Source: Saprospiraceae bacterium (lineage in GTDB: Bacteria; Bacteroidota; Bacteroidia; Chitinophagales; Saprospiraceae). From it: a DNA stretch of 41,041 nt. A program made the translations under genes and the position numbers. Under the pieces are notes generated by a model. That model saw only the letters and a list, made by a program, of their open reading frames with translations. It ran no database searches and was not told the DNA's origin. Positions 28,651 to 36,142 of the stretch are shown here, one piece after another (the stretch's first letter is position 1; every line of letters starts with the position of its first letter). Where the stretch lies: the NCBI GenBank assembly GCA_023300665.1, contig JALZUU010000496.1:1-41041 (forward strand). Direction: 5' to 3'.

Positions 28651-29700
28651 CTAGAAGATAGGACAAGATTTAGAAGCTTTTAAAGGTTTGACTTTGGTGA
28701 TACGATACTGCAATGCTAGCTCGGGACCACCTCTACCATTCGTCGCTAATTCAAACTCAGATTGATTGAAATCATAGCTAAAGCCCAAAATCCAAGCATT
28801 ATAAGCCACCGCAATATTAGGAATTAAGGCATCTCTATCACCAATAAAACGATAGCTTGCTCCCAGCCGTAATCCTAATTCACGACCTCTTGTATCTGTG
28901 AGCTGATACTTAATAGCGGCTCCAGCTACTGATTCTGTGTAGGCATTTTGTTTTTGAAAATAACTATTAAATTCTAAATCAATTTTTTCATTGATGGCAA
29001 ATCCTATATTTCCATAAATAGAAAAACGACGAGGAAGTACTGCTTCTCCTTGATTATAAAAACTAACATTGGGCTGCGTCAAATGAAATACACCCACCCC
29101 TAAATCTCCCCAGTATTTTTGTTCTTCATCTTGTAAATGCCAATTAAATCCAACTCCAAAATCAAGGTATTGAATACTTGTATCATCAAGATTTTCGCGC
29201 GTTGGAGCAGAACCTACAAAAAGATCTCCATTGAATTGATTACCAAAAGTGAGTTGACTAAGATCAATACGTCGTTGCCCCGCTCCGATCAGTAGTCCTG
29301 CGGTGATTAACTGTTGTTCGGTTAATTTTTGGGTATAACTGGCGGTAGCACTAATATTTGAATAGGTTAGATTTCCATCTCCAGCTATATCATGGTTAAA
29401 AACTAGTCCTCCAGAAAAGAAGCCATTAGGAAAGCTTAGGGAAGTTATTTTGCCATCTACGACCCCTGAAAAGGTTAAATAATCTACGGGAACAGACTTC
29501 CACTGCCTCCGATAATTGGCAGAAAAACGAATATCTTCTTTAAAAACCCCCGTCAAAGCAGGATTTAGCTGTAAAGGAGCATAGTAAAATTGAGAAAAAT
29601 GCAAATCTTGTCCTTTCAGACCAAAAACGGTTGAAAAGGCGAGTAATAATACAATATTCTTTATGTAAAACTTTGTCTGCAATATTCTAGATTTAATCAA
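28651..29700 (-). CDS. PorP/SprF family type IX secretion system outer-membrane protein
   Basis: 349 aa with QDLHFSQFYYAPLQLNPALTGVFKEDIRFSANYRRQW, the hallmark PorP/SprF N-terminus. Beta-barrel-like body, C-terminus ...KASKSCPIF. Confidence 0.93.
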   Translation of the reverse strand: MIKSRILQTKFYIKNIVLLLAFSTVFGLKGQDLHFSQFYYAPLQLNPALTGVFKEDIRFSANYRRQWKSVPVDYLTFSGVVDGKITSLSFPNGFFSGGLVFNHDIAGDGNLTYSNISATASYTQKLTEQQLITAGLLIGAGQRRIDLSQLTFGNQFNGDLFVGSAPTRENLDDTSIQYLDFGVGFNWHLQDEEQKYWGDLGVGVFHLTQPNVSFYNQGEAVLPRRFSIYGNIGFAINEKIDLEFNSYFQKQNAYTESVAGAAIKYQLTDTRGRELGLRLGASYRFIGDRDALIPNIAVAYNAWILGFSYDFNQSEFELATNGRGGPELALQYRITKVKPLKASKSCPIF

Positions 29701-29825
29701 TAGAATTCATATTCAAATTTACGATAATTTTTCTTTTCACTCGTCTGATTCTTAGGGTTATGCCCAGATTCGACTTTTTCAAATTATTATTCTTGAAAAA
29801 AGGAGCTTATCTTGCAAGAAAAAAC

Positions 29826-30419
29826 ATGCTTAAAGTTGGAATTACTGGTGGAATTGGAAGTGGAAAGACAACCGTTTGTCGGATTTTTGAAATGTTGAAT
29901 ATTCCAGTCTATTATGCGGATGATCGGGCAAAGTGGTTGATGCAACATGATCCTGTTTTAAAAGAAAATATTATTACACTCCTGGGACCTACTGCCTACC
30001 TGCCGGAAGGTGGTTTGAATAGAGCTCATATTGGTAAACAGGTTTTCTCTGATAAAAAATTATTAGACAAGCTAAATAAATTGGTGCATCCTGCTGTTTT
30101 CCTTGATGGTCAAAATTGGTTTGCTGAACAAAGCAGCTCATACGCGCTAAAAGAGGCAGCCTTATTTTATGAGACCGGAAGCTATCAACAAATGGATAAA
30201 ATGATCGTGGTTACCGCAGACCGTGAAGAACGAATCAGGCGAGTGATGCTACGGGATGGATTGGAACGAGCAGCAGTCGAGGCTCGGATGGATAAACAAT
30301 TACCGGAAGAAGAAAAAGTCGAAAAAGCAGATTATGTGATCTATAATGATGGACGGGAAATGTTGATTCCGAAAATATTGGAGATCGATGGTTTGATATG
30401 CGGATTGGTGGATTTGTAA
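29826..30419 (+). CDS. coaE: Dephospho-CoA kinase
   Basis: P-loop GITGGIGSGKTTVCRIF at the N-terminus; YYADDRAKWLM, LVHPAVFLD and VVTADREERIRRVMLRDGL match CoaE. The ORF-track start at 29760 adds 22 residues that look spurious. Confidence 0.93.
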   Translation: MLKVGITGGIGSGKTTVCRIFEMLNIPVYYADDRAKWLMQHDPVLKENIITLLGPTAYLPEGGLNRAHIGKQVFSDKKLLDKLNKLVHPAVFLDGQNWFAEQSSSYALKEAALFYETGSYQQMDKMIVVTADREERIRRVMLRDGLERAAVEARMDKQLPEEEKVEKADYVIYNDGREMLIPKILEIDGLICGLVDL

Positions 30420-30501
30420 ATGTGCGGATTCGTGAATGCGCTTCTGGCGTGCTTGGACGGCACAAAGGGTAGATTTTAAACAGACTTAGGTGAACATTCT
30501 T

Positions 30502-31122
30502 TTATAATTCAATCAATCCTTTTTTTGTTTTTATCCAGGCATGGAGTTGAGGTTTTGGACCAAATTTTACTTCGTATGAAATGCCTAAATGTTTCCAATA
30601 CTTTTTGATTAAATCTGCTTGCGGATGGGTACCAGATATTTTTTCTAGACTTCCAGCGAGTGGCAATGATTCAGAGGGATGTTTGCTTTTTCCCCAACTG
30701 ATAAAGAATGGAAGTAAGCCTCCAAAGTCTTCGACATCAGGGAACGTGGCTTCCCAACTAATCGGTGTTCCATCTGTTTGTGTTCGACTGCCTGGTCGGA
30801 TATCTCCTAAGGGGATATTTTGTTCTTTTGCTATTTTTGCTATAGTGGTAAGTTCGTCTGTTTGAGCAACCCAACGGGATAGACGAGGTGTCGGATCATC
30901 CAAAATATTAATCCACAGTTTATTTTTATCAATATCTTGTTTAGGGTCTGGAGCGATCACTTCAAAATAGGTACGGTTTCCCAAACTCAGCAAAGCATTA
31001 TGAGTACCTAGCCCGATATGTTGCCCAGCAAATACAGGACGAACTCCGAATAGGTTTTCTACATAATCCATTCCTATGGTTAAATCTGGGGTGGTTAGGA
31101 TAAGATGGTCGGGATGGGTCAT
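30502..31122 (-). CDS. VOC family protein (glyoxalase-like domain, Glyoxalase_3 type)
   Basis: 206 aa: DHLILTTPDLTIGMDYVENLFGVRPVFAGQHIGLGTHNALLSLGNRTYFEVIAPDP is typical of glyoxalase-like family members. Confidence 0.85.
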   Translation of the reverse strand: MTHPDHLILTTPDLTIGMDYVENLFGVRPVFAGQHIGLGTHNALLSLGNRTYFEVIAPDPKQDIDKNKLWINILDDPTPRLSRWVAQTDELTTIAKIAKEQNIPLGDIRPGSRTQTDGTPISWEATFPDVEDFGGLLPFFISWGKSKHPSESLPLAGSLEKISGTHPQADLIKKYWKHLGISYEVKFGPKPQLHAWIKTKKGLIEL

Positions 31123-31134
31123 GGGAGGTGGTGA

Positions 31135-31174
31135 TTTGTTTATTTGTTTATTTGTTTATTTGTTTATTTGTTTA
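31135..31174. repeat. Octanucleotide tandem repeat, 5 perfect copies of TTTGTTTA
   Basis: tttgttta x5 read directly, ending 12 bp upstream of the start codon at 31122. Confidence 0.95.
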
Positions 31175-31324
31175 AAATAATGAAAAATTGGGTAAGGAAT
31201 AATTAATAATGTTCTTCTTTCGTGTATATCTTTTAGCGTGTGGTTCTTTTAATTTAATTGTGAATCTTTTAAGGTAGTAATATTGCTCCCTACAAAACTG
31301 ATTTACCGATTAAAGAAACGCTTA

Positions 31325-32035
31325 TCAACATCTAGCGGCTTTTCGTTTTTTCCCTACTCGATCTTTATCAATTATTTTTTGAATATAGTCTTTTGCCAAA
31401 GGTACTTTACACGAGGTTCCGCCCATTTCTACGGAGACTTTGCCGATTTTTTCAGCGACGGTTTGTGATTTTTTTGTGAGTGCTTTAATATAACTTCCTG
31501 TGGCGATTACAAAACCATTCATAGCGTAGCGAACTCGATTAGGAGGTTGATTGTGAATTTCTTTTTCGACCTGATTCAATAGTTTTTCATAGGCCTTTAT
31601 GTCTAATTTTTCGTCTGGTTGAACGGAAGCGTAGTTGGCCAGTGTTGCCCATCCTGCGGCAGCGATATGCACTTTTTTGGATTTAATCCATTTGAGGCCT
31701 AAGTCAAAACCGTGATCTGTTTCCGCAGCTACCCAAGGTACAGCAAATTCGCTTAGGTAGTACCAATAAGCTTTATCGGCCCAATCATTGAGTTGTTTTT
31801 TGGTCACTTTTTTCTCGTCGGCCATCAAGCCAGCAAGGTACATTGCATCAGAGTTTCCGGTGTCGTATAGCGCTAATGAAAGTTCGTGGTTTTTTTTTGT
31901 TTTCTTTAAAATCTTTTTTAGATCTGCTACTTTTACCCCAAAGAAAGGTTCCTTTGCACCATGCTTCATTAAAGTATTTTTGGTGCGTTCATCACCGTAG
32001 GATTCAAGTTCTTTAAGTACTTCTTGGAGGGTCAT
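31325..32035 (-). CDS. DNA alkylation repair protein (AlkD-like HEAT-repeat family)
   Basis: 236 aa: YGDERTKNTLMKHGAKEPFFGVKVADLKKILKKTKKNHELSLALYDTGNSDAMYLAGLMAD...WVAAETDHGFDLGLKWIKSKKVHIAAAGWATLA. Confidence 0.88.
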   Translation of the reverse strand: MTLQEVLKELESYGDERTKNTLMKHGAKEPFFGVKVADLKKILKKTKKNHELSLALYDTGNSDAMYLAGLMADEKKVTKKQLNDWADKAYWYYLSEFAVPWVAAETDHGFDLGLKWIKSKKVHIAAAGWATLANYASVQPDEKLDIKAYEKLLNQVEKEIHNQPPNRVRYAMNGFVIATGSYIKALTKKSQTVAEKIGKVSVEMGGTSCKVPLAKDYIQKIIDKDRVGKKRKAARC

Positions 32036-32162
32036 ATTAGTGAATTTTTATTGTAGGATTGTTGAGTGGGTGAAGTTGAATAAACTACCCTTTCTTCGAT
32101 TCCTAAAGATAGAATTTTTCTAAAATAAAATAGTATTTTTTTTGAGAATCTTAGTCTTATCC

Positions 32163-33365
32163 CTACTTTTTGAAGGGGCGTCGTTGGATCCATTCGGGAG
32201 ATTTCGGTTGAAGATACTCCACCATTGATTGAAGGAGGCGGTTAGAAAATTTAGAGCGATGGCGTGCATAAAAATACATTTCTTCTGGCTCTGCACCAAT
32301 GGAACTTTTAATTTCTAAGGCCGTACGAGCGAAGACAATTTTTTCAACATTTGCTGCTATTCCATCTCGGGTAATATCAAAAAGGATGTTTAGATAGGTT
32401 TGATAAATTCTATTTTTTTCATAATCAAATCCCAAAAAATGTGCTTCCAATTCTGTGTGGTTTTTAATCGTCGTATAATAGCCAATCAGTTCGTCTTCTA
32501 CATAATAACCGGTCAATTGAAATCCTTCTGGAAAAGCTCTTTTCAATTCTAAAAAATAATCTTCGTGCAATTCTGCGGAATTAAAATCTGAGTTATTTGC
32601 TACACCGATATACAGCTCATGGATTCGCTTTTTATTCGCAATCATGGTCTCAAGATCCATCGGTTCTTTACGAATATCTGCTCCTTTTTTAAAGGCTCTT
32701 TTCATCCGAACTCGATACTTAGAAGAGATACGATCTACGTAATCTTGAAACGTTCGCCAATTTGGATCTAGTTCAAAAACCATATTAGGCTGCATCGTAA
32801 ATTCTTGATAATATTTACCCAGTGATGGTCCGATTACTTTTTTATTTTTTTCAGCAATTTCTTTAATTAGAATCGCACTTACTTCTGTCCCTTGTTCGCC
32901 TAATTTTGGTAAAACAGCATTGAGTCCATTATATAATAAATCTATTTGATTAGAGATATTTAAATCAGGTTGAAAATAAAACCCATGCTCTCCGGTTAAT
33001 AATAAATTGCCACAGACTAGGGTATAAAAACTGATTTTTTCCGCCACTTTATCTTTTACAAAATCTCCAATTCGTCCCAATAGTCCCGAGTCTTCTTTTT
33101 CTTCTTGAATATTCTGATTGGCACGAAATAATTGAATTTGTGCAATGGCAATTCCAACAGGCTTTTTATTTTGAAAAAACAATAAATAGGCAAACCGCAT
33201 TTCCCGTGGAGGAAAATGCTCTAGTATTTTTAAATAAGTTTTTTGTAGAAAGATATTATTTTTCGGGGCAAGCTGATCCCAGAGATCAGGAACCGTCTTC
33301 ATGCTTCGATACAACGCTACTTCGGTATCTTCACCCAAACTTATTAATTCACTAGTGACGGTCAT
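32163..33365 (-). CDS. GNAT/FemAB-like acyltransferase family protein
   Basis: 400 aa. A FemAB/GNAT-like core is suggested by SSKYRVRMKRAFKKGADIRKE, LIGYYTTIKNHTELEAHFLGFDYEKN and YLNILFDITRDGI. Family assigned by eye only. Confidence 0.6.
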   Translation of the reverse strand: MTVTSELISLGEDTEVALYRSMKTVPDLWDQLAPKNNIFLQKTYLKILEHFPPREMRFAYLLFFQNKKPVGIAIAQIQLFRANQNIQEEKEDSGLLGRIGDFVKDKVAEKISFYTLVCGNLLLTGEHGFYFQPDLNISNQIDLLYNGLNAVLPKLGEQGTEVSAILIKEIAEKNKKVIGPSLGKYYQEFTMQPNMVFELDPNWRTFQDYVDRISSKYRVRMKRAFKKGADIRKEPMDLETMIANKKRIHELYIGVANNSDFNSAELHEDYFLELKRAFPEGFQLTGYYVEDELIGYYTTIKNHTELEAHFLGFDYEKNRIYQTYLNILFDITRDGIAANVEKIVFARTALEIKSSIGAEPEEMYFYARHRSKFSNRLLQSMVEYLQPKSPEWIQRRPFKK

Positions 33366-33562
33366 TTAATATAAAAGTAGATCTGTACAACACAAAAAAA
33401 TCAAAAATAAAATCTAATACTTGAACTAATCAAAAAGCTAGAAAGTTGCGAAAATTAATAAATAATAGCGTCAAGGTTTAAATTAAATTTCGACGCTTGA
33501 TTCGTATATCTTATAAGAAAGTTGTTCAAAACTCCCAACTTGCCTAAAACTAATAGAGTGCT

Positions 33563-34186
33563 CTACTCTTCTACCTTTTCGCCAACCTGCCACTTTTTTA
33601 TTTCCATAAGGGCATTTTGTTCATTTTCCCAACCTTTTAGCTTAGTTTGACCAAGGCCTTTATAATTCAAAAACCAAGTTTCAATAATACGCATACCCGC
33701 ATTATATTTTATCAAAAAATCTTCAAACCCATCCACTTGAATAATTTGGAGACTAGTATCTGCCGGAATTGCGATGATTTTCGTGTCAATTTCTCCACCA
33801 TCCATCAGATTAAGGACGCCAATGGGACGAATGGCCATCAAAGTCCCTGTGGGTTGAGCAGGAGCAATAACCAGTACATCTAAAGCATCTCCGTCCCCGC
33901 CACGCGCTTGATCCATCCGTGTAGAAGGAATAAATCCGTAATTTGCTGGATAGGGTAAAAAATCAATTATCCGGTCTTTTCCGTTCACTTGATCAGTCTC
34001 AAATCGCTTATTTTCAGCGTTAAACTCAATTTTTTGGTTGGTTCCAGCTGGAATCTCAATCACCGCATTGATGGCACCTGTTTTAGTTATGGCAGGAGCA
34101 CGATATACATCCCCTTCTCCTGATTGGCAAGAAAAGGTCGTACAAAGGATCGTAATTAAGATAAATAGGCTAGAATTATTGCTCAT
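33563..34186 (-). CDS. ppa: Inorganic diphosphatase (family I) with predicted lipoprotein signal peptide
   Basis: 207 aa: signal peptide with lipobox-like LCTTFSC; then VIEIPAGTNQKIEF, DFLPYPANYGFIPST, GGDGDALDVLVIAP, RPIGVLNLMDGGEIDTKIIAIP, KGWENEQNAL. Confidence 0.88.
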   Translation of the reverse strand: MSNNSSLFILITILCTTFSCQSGEGDVYRAPAITKTGAINAVIEIPAGTNQKIEFNAENKRFETDQVNGKDRIIDFLPYPANYGFIPSTRMDQARGGDGDALDVLVIAPAQPTGTLMAIRPIGVLNLMDGGEIDTKIIAIPADTSLQIIQVDGFEDFLIKYNAGMRIIETWFLNYKGLGQTKLKGWENEQNALMEIKKWQVGEKVEE

Positions 34187-34427
34187 AAGAAATCAAAAGT
34201 AAGTAAATTATCCTTACTTTACCCGATTTTTAACCTTCTATCAAATAGAGCATTTGTAGTAATCAAGACCTTTACCTATACAATGATTGTTTAACTTTGA
34301 GAGTTATCTAAGCGCCTTCTAAGTAAAAGATAAGACAAAAGACCTAGGTTCTTGTTTTTTCTTTAAACAATTATAGAACAAAAAGGCTTAAAAGATATTA
34401 TAGATAGTTTATTAATACCGTATTATT

Positions 34428-34766
34428 ATGAGCAAAGATTCTTATTTCGACCCCGCAGACTTGAAAAAATTTGGAAATATCACCGATTATCAAGAGGCGA
34501 TGGGTAAGAAATTTTTCGATTATTATGGGGAAGTATTTAAAGATGGAGCCCTAACAGAAAGAGAAAAAGCACTAATCGCACTTGGCGTAGCTCACGCGCT
34601 TCAATGTCCATATTGTATCGATGCTTATTCTAGTACTTGTCTGGTCAAAGGAGCAGACGAAGAACAAATGATGGAAGCGGTCCATGTAGCAGCGGCAATT
34701 CGAGCAGGTACGACCCTAGTCTATAGCACACAGATGATGAAGCATGTTGATAAATTGAGTATGTAA
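34428..34766 (+). CDS. Arsenosugar biosynthesis-associated peroxidase-like / carboxymuconolactone decarboxylase family protein
   Basis: 112 aa: YFDPADLKKFGNI...FDYYGEVFKDGALTEREKALIALGVAHALQCPYCIDAYSSTCLVKGADEEQMMEAVHVAAAIRAGTTLVY...KLSM, adjacent to an ArsS-like radical SAM gene. Confidence 0.9.
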   Translation: MSKDSYFDPADLKKFGNITDYQEAMGKKFFDYYGEVFKDGALTEREKALIALGVAHALQCPYCIDAYSSTCLVKGADEEQMMEAVHVAAAIRAGTTLVYSTQMMKHVDKLSM

Positions 34767-34890
34767 CTGACCGATCCCGAGTGAAAGGGACAATACGTTG
34801 AGGGAAGGCACCGCGTAAGCGGACGGGATGTGTGGATGTGTTTATAAATTTAGAAAATAAAAAATAAAAAATAGTTAAATAGTAAATAAA

Positions 34891-35964
34891 ATGGGTGTTA
34901 AGCAAAAATCAAAATCGTTAAAAGCGAGAGAAGATAATTTATCAGATAGCTTTTTTCAATTGGAGGTCCTAAATGGTCGTCAATTGATGGAAGAGCAATT
35001 CCCGAGTTTTGCGGGAAAGTTAGCTGATTTGGGGCATCGTCCATTAAAGTCTACTGGTATTCAAATATTCCAACTTAATATTGGTAAGCTTTGTAATCAA
35101 ACCTGTTCACACTGTCATGTTGATGCAGGGCCAGATCGAAAAGAAGAAAATATGGATCGGGCGACGCTAGAGCGATGCCTCGAAATAATTGGAGCAACTC
35201 CTTCTATTACTACCGTAGACATTACCGGTGGTGCACCGGAGATGAATCCTCATTTCCGTTGGTTTGTGGAGGAATGTACTAAGTTAGGTAAGCAGGTAAT
35301 TGATCGTTGTAACTTGACCATCATTATGGCCAATAAAAAGTACCACGATATGCCAGAATTTCTGGCGAAGCATAAAGTACAAATCGTTTCTTCTCTACCT
35401 TATTTTTCAAAAAAGAGAACAGATAGTCAAAGAGGAGATGGTGTTTTTGAAGATTCTATTAAGGCATTACAAATGCTGAATGCGGTGGGTTATGGAAAAG
35501 AAGGAACGGGTTTAGACCTTCACTTGGTGTATAATCCATCAGGAGCCTTTTTACCAGATGATCAAGAAAATTTACAAGCAGAATTTAAACGCCAATTAAG
35601 CCGTAAATACGATATCGTTTTTAATAATTTATTTGCGATCACGAATTTACCTATTGCTCGATTTTTAGAATATTTGATTGAGAGTGATAATTATAAAGAT
35701 TATATGCAGGCTTTGGTTGAGGCGTTTAATCCTGGAACTGTGATGGGATTGATGTGTAGAAATACAATCTCGGTAAGTTGGGATGGACACTTGTATGATT
35801 GTGATTTCAATCAAATGTTAGATTTAAAAGTAGCGGTTCCTGAATCGACTCATCTAGATACTTTTGATGCTAATAAACTTCAGGAAAGAAATATCATACT
35901 AAATCAACACTGTTACGGATGTACAGCGGGTGCTGGTTCTAGTTGTGGTGGGGAGATTATGTAG
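34891..35964 (+). CDS. arsS: Arsenosugar biosynthesis radical SAM protein ArsS-like
   Basis: 357 aa: IGKLCNQTCSHCHVDAGPDRKEENM (radical SAM CxxxCxxC), VDITGGAPEMNPHFR, LMCRNTISVSWDGHLYDCDFNQML, HCYGCTAGAGSSCGGEIM. Confidence 0.92.
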   Translation: MGVKQKSKSLKAREDNLSDSFFQLEVLNGRQLMEEQFPSFAGKLADLGHRPLKSTGIQIFQLNIGKLCNQTCSHCHVDAGPDRKEENMDRATLERCLEIIGATPSITTVDITGGAPEMNPHFRWFVEECTKLGKQVIDRCNLTIIMANKKYHDMPEFLAKHKVQIVSSLPYFSKKRTDSQRGDGVFEDSIKALQMLNAVGYGKEGTGLDLHLVYNPSGAFLPDDQENLQAEFKRQLSRKYDIVFNNLFAITNLPIARFLEYLIESDNYKDYMQALVEAFNPGTVMGLMCRNTISVSWDGHLYDCDFNQMLDLKVAVPESTHLDTFDANKLQERNIILNQHCYGCTAGAGSSCGGEIM

Positions 35965-35983
35965 TCATTAAATCTAAATTATC

Positions 35984-36025
35984 AAAAAATGCCAATAGCT
36001 TTTTACGAAGTTATTGGCATTTTTT
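35984..36025 (+). terminator. Intrinsic terminator downstream of arsS
   Basis: AAAAAATGCCAATAGCTTTTTACGAAGTTATTGGCATTTTTT: strong stem with A/T tails. Confidence 0.88.
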
Positions 36026-36049
36026 AGTTGAAGCTGGGACTGTACTACT

Positions 36050-36116
36050 AAGTGTGTCATTTTGCCGCCCGCGTCCCGGCAGTATCGCCGGGAAAGGCCA
36101 ACCCGCAGACACACTT
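36050..36116. repeat. GC-rich nested inverted repeat in a convergent intergenic region
   Basis: Outer arms AAGTGTGTC (36050-36058) / GACACACTT (36108-36116); inner arms CCCGGC (36075-36080) / GCCGGG (36087-36092). Confidence 0.7.
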
Positions 36117-36142
36117 TAACCGAACAATTTCGTTGAAGATGA

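Noticed and set aside
33467-33497. AGCGTC...GACGCT inverted repeat downstream of ppa
   Set aside because: Six-bp stem with a long AT loop and no T-run; too weak to call a terminator.
34645-34905. 86-aa minus-strand ORF over the CMD gene end and spacer
   Set aside because: Overlaps a strong CDS antisense; no recognisable protein signature.
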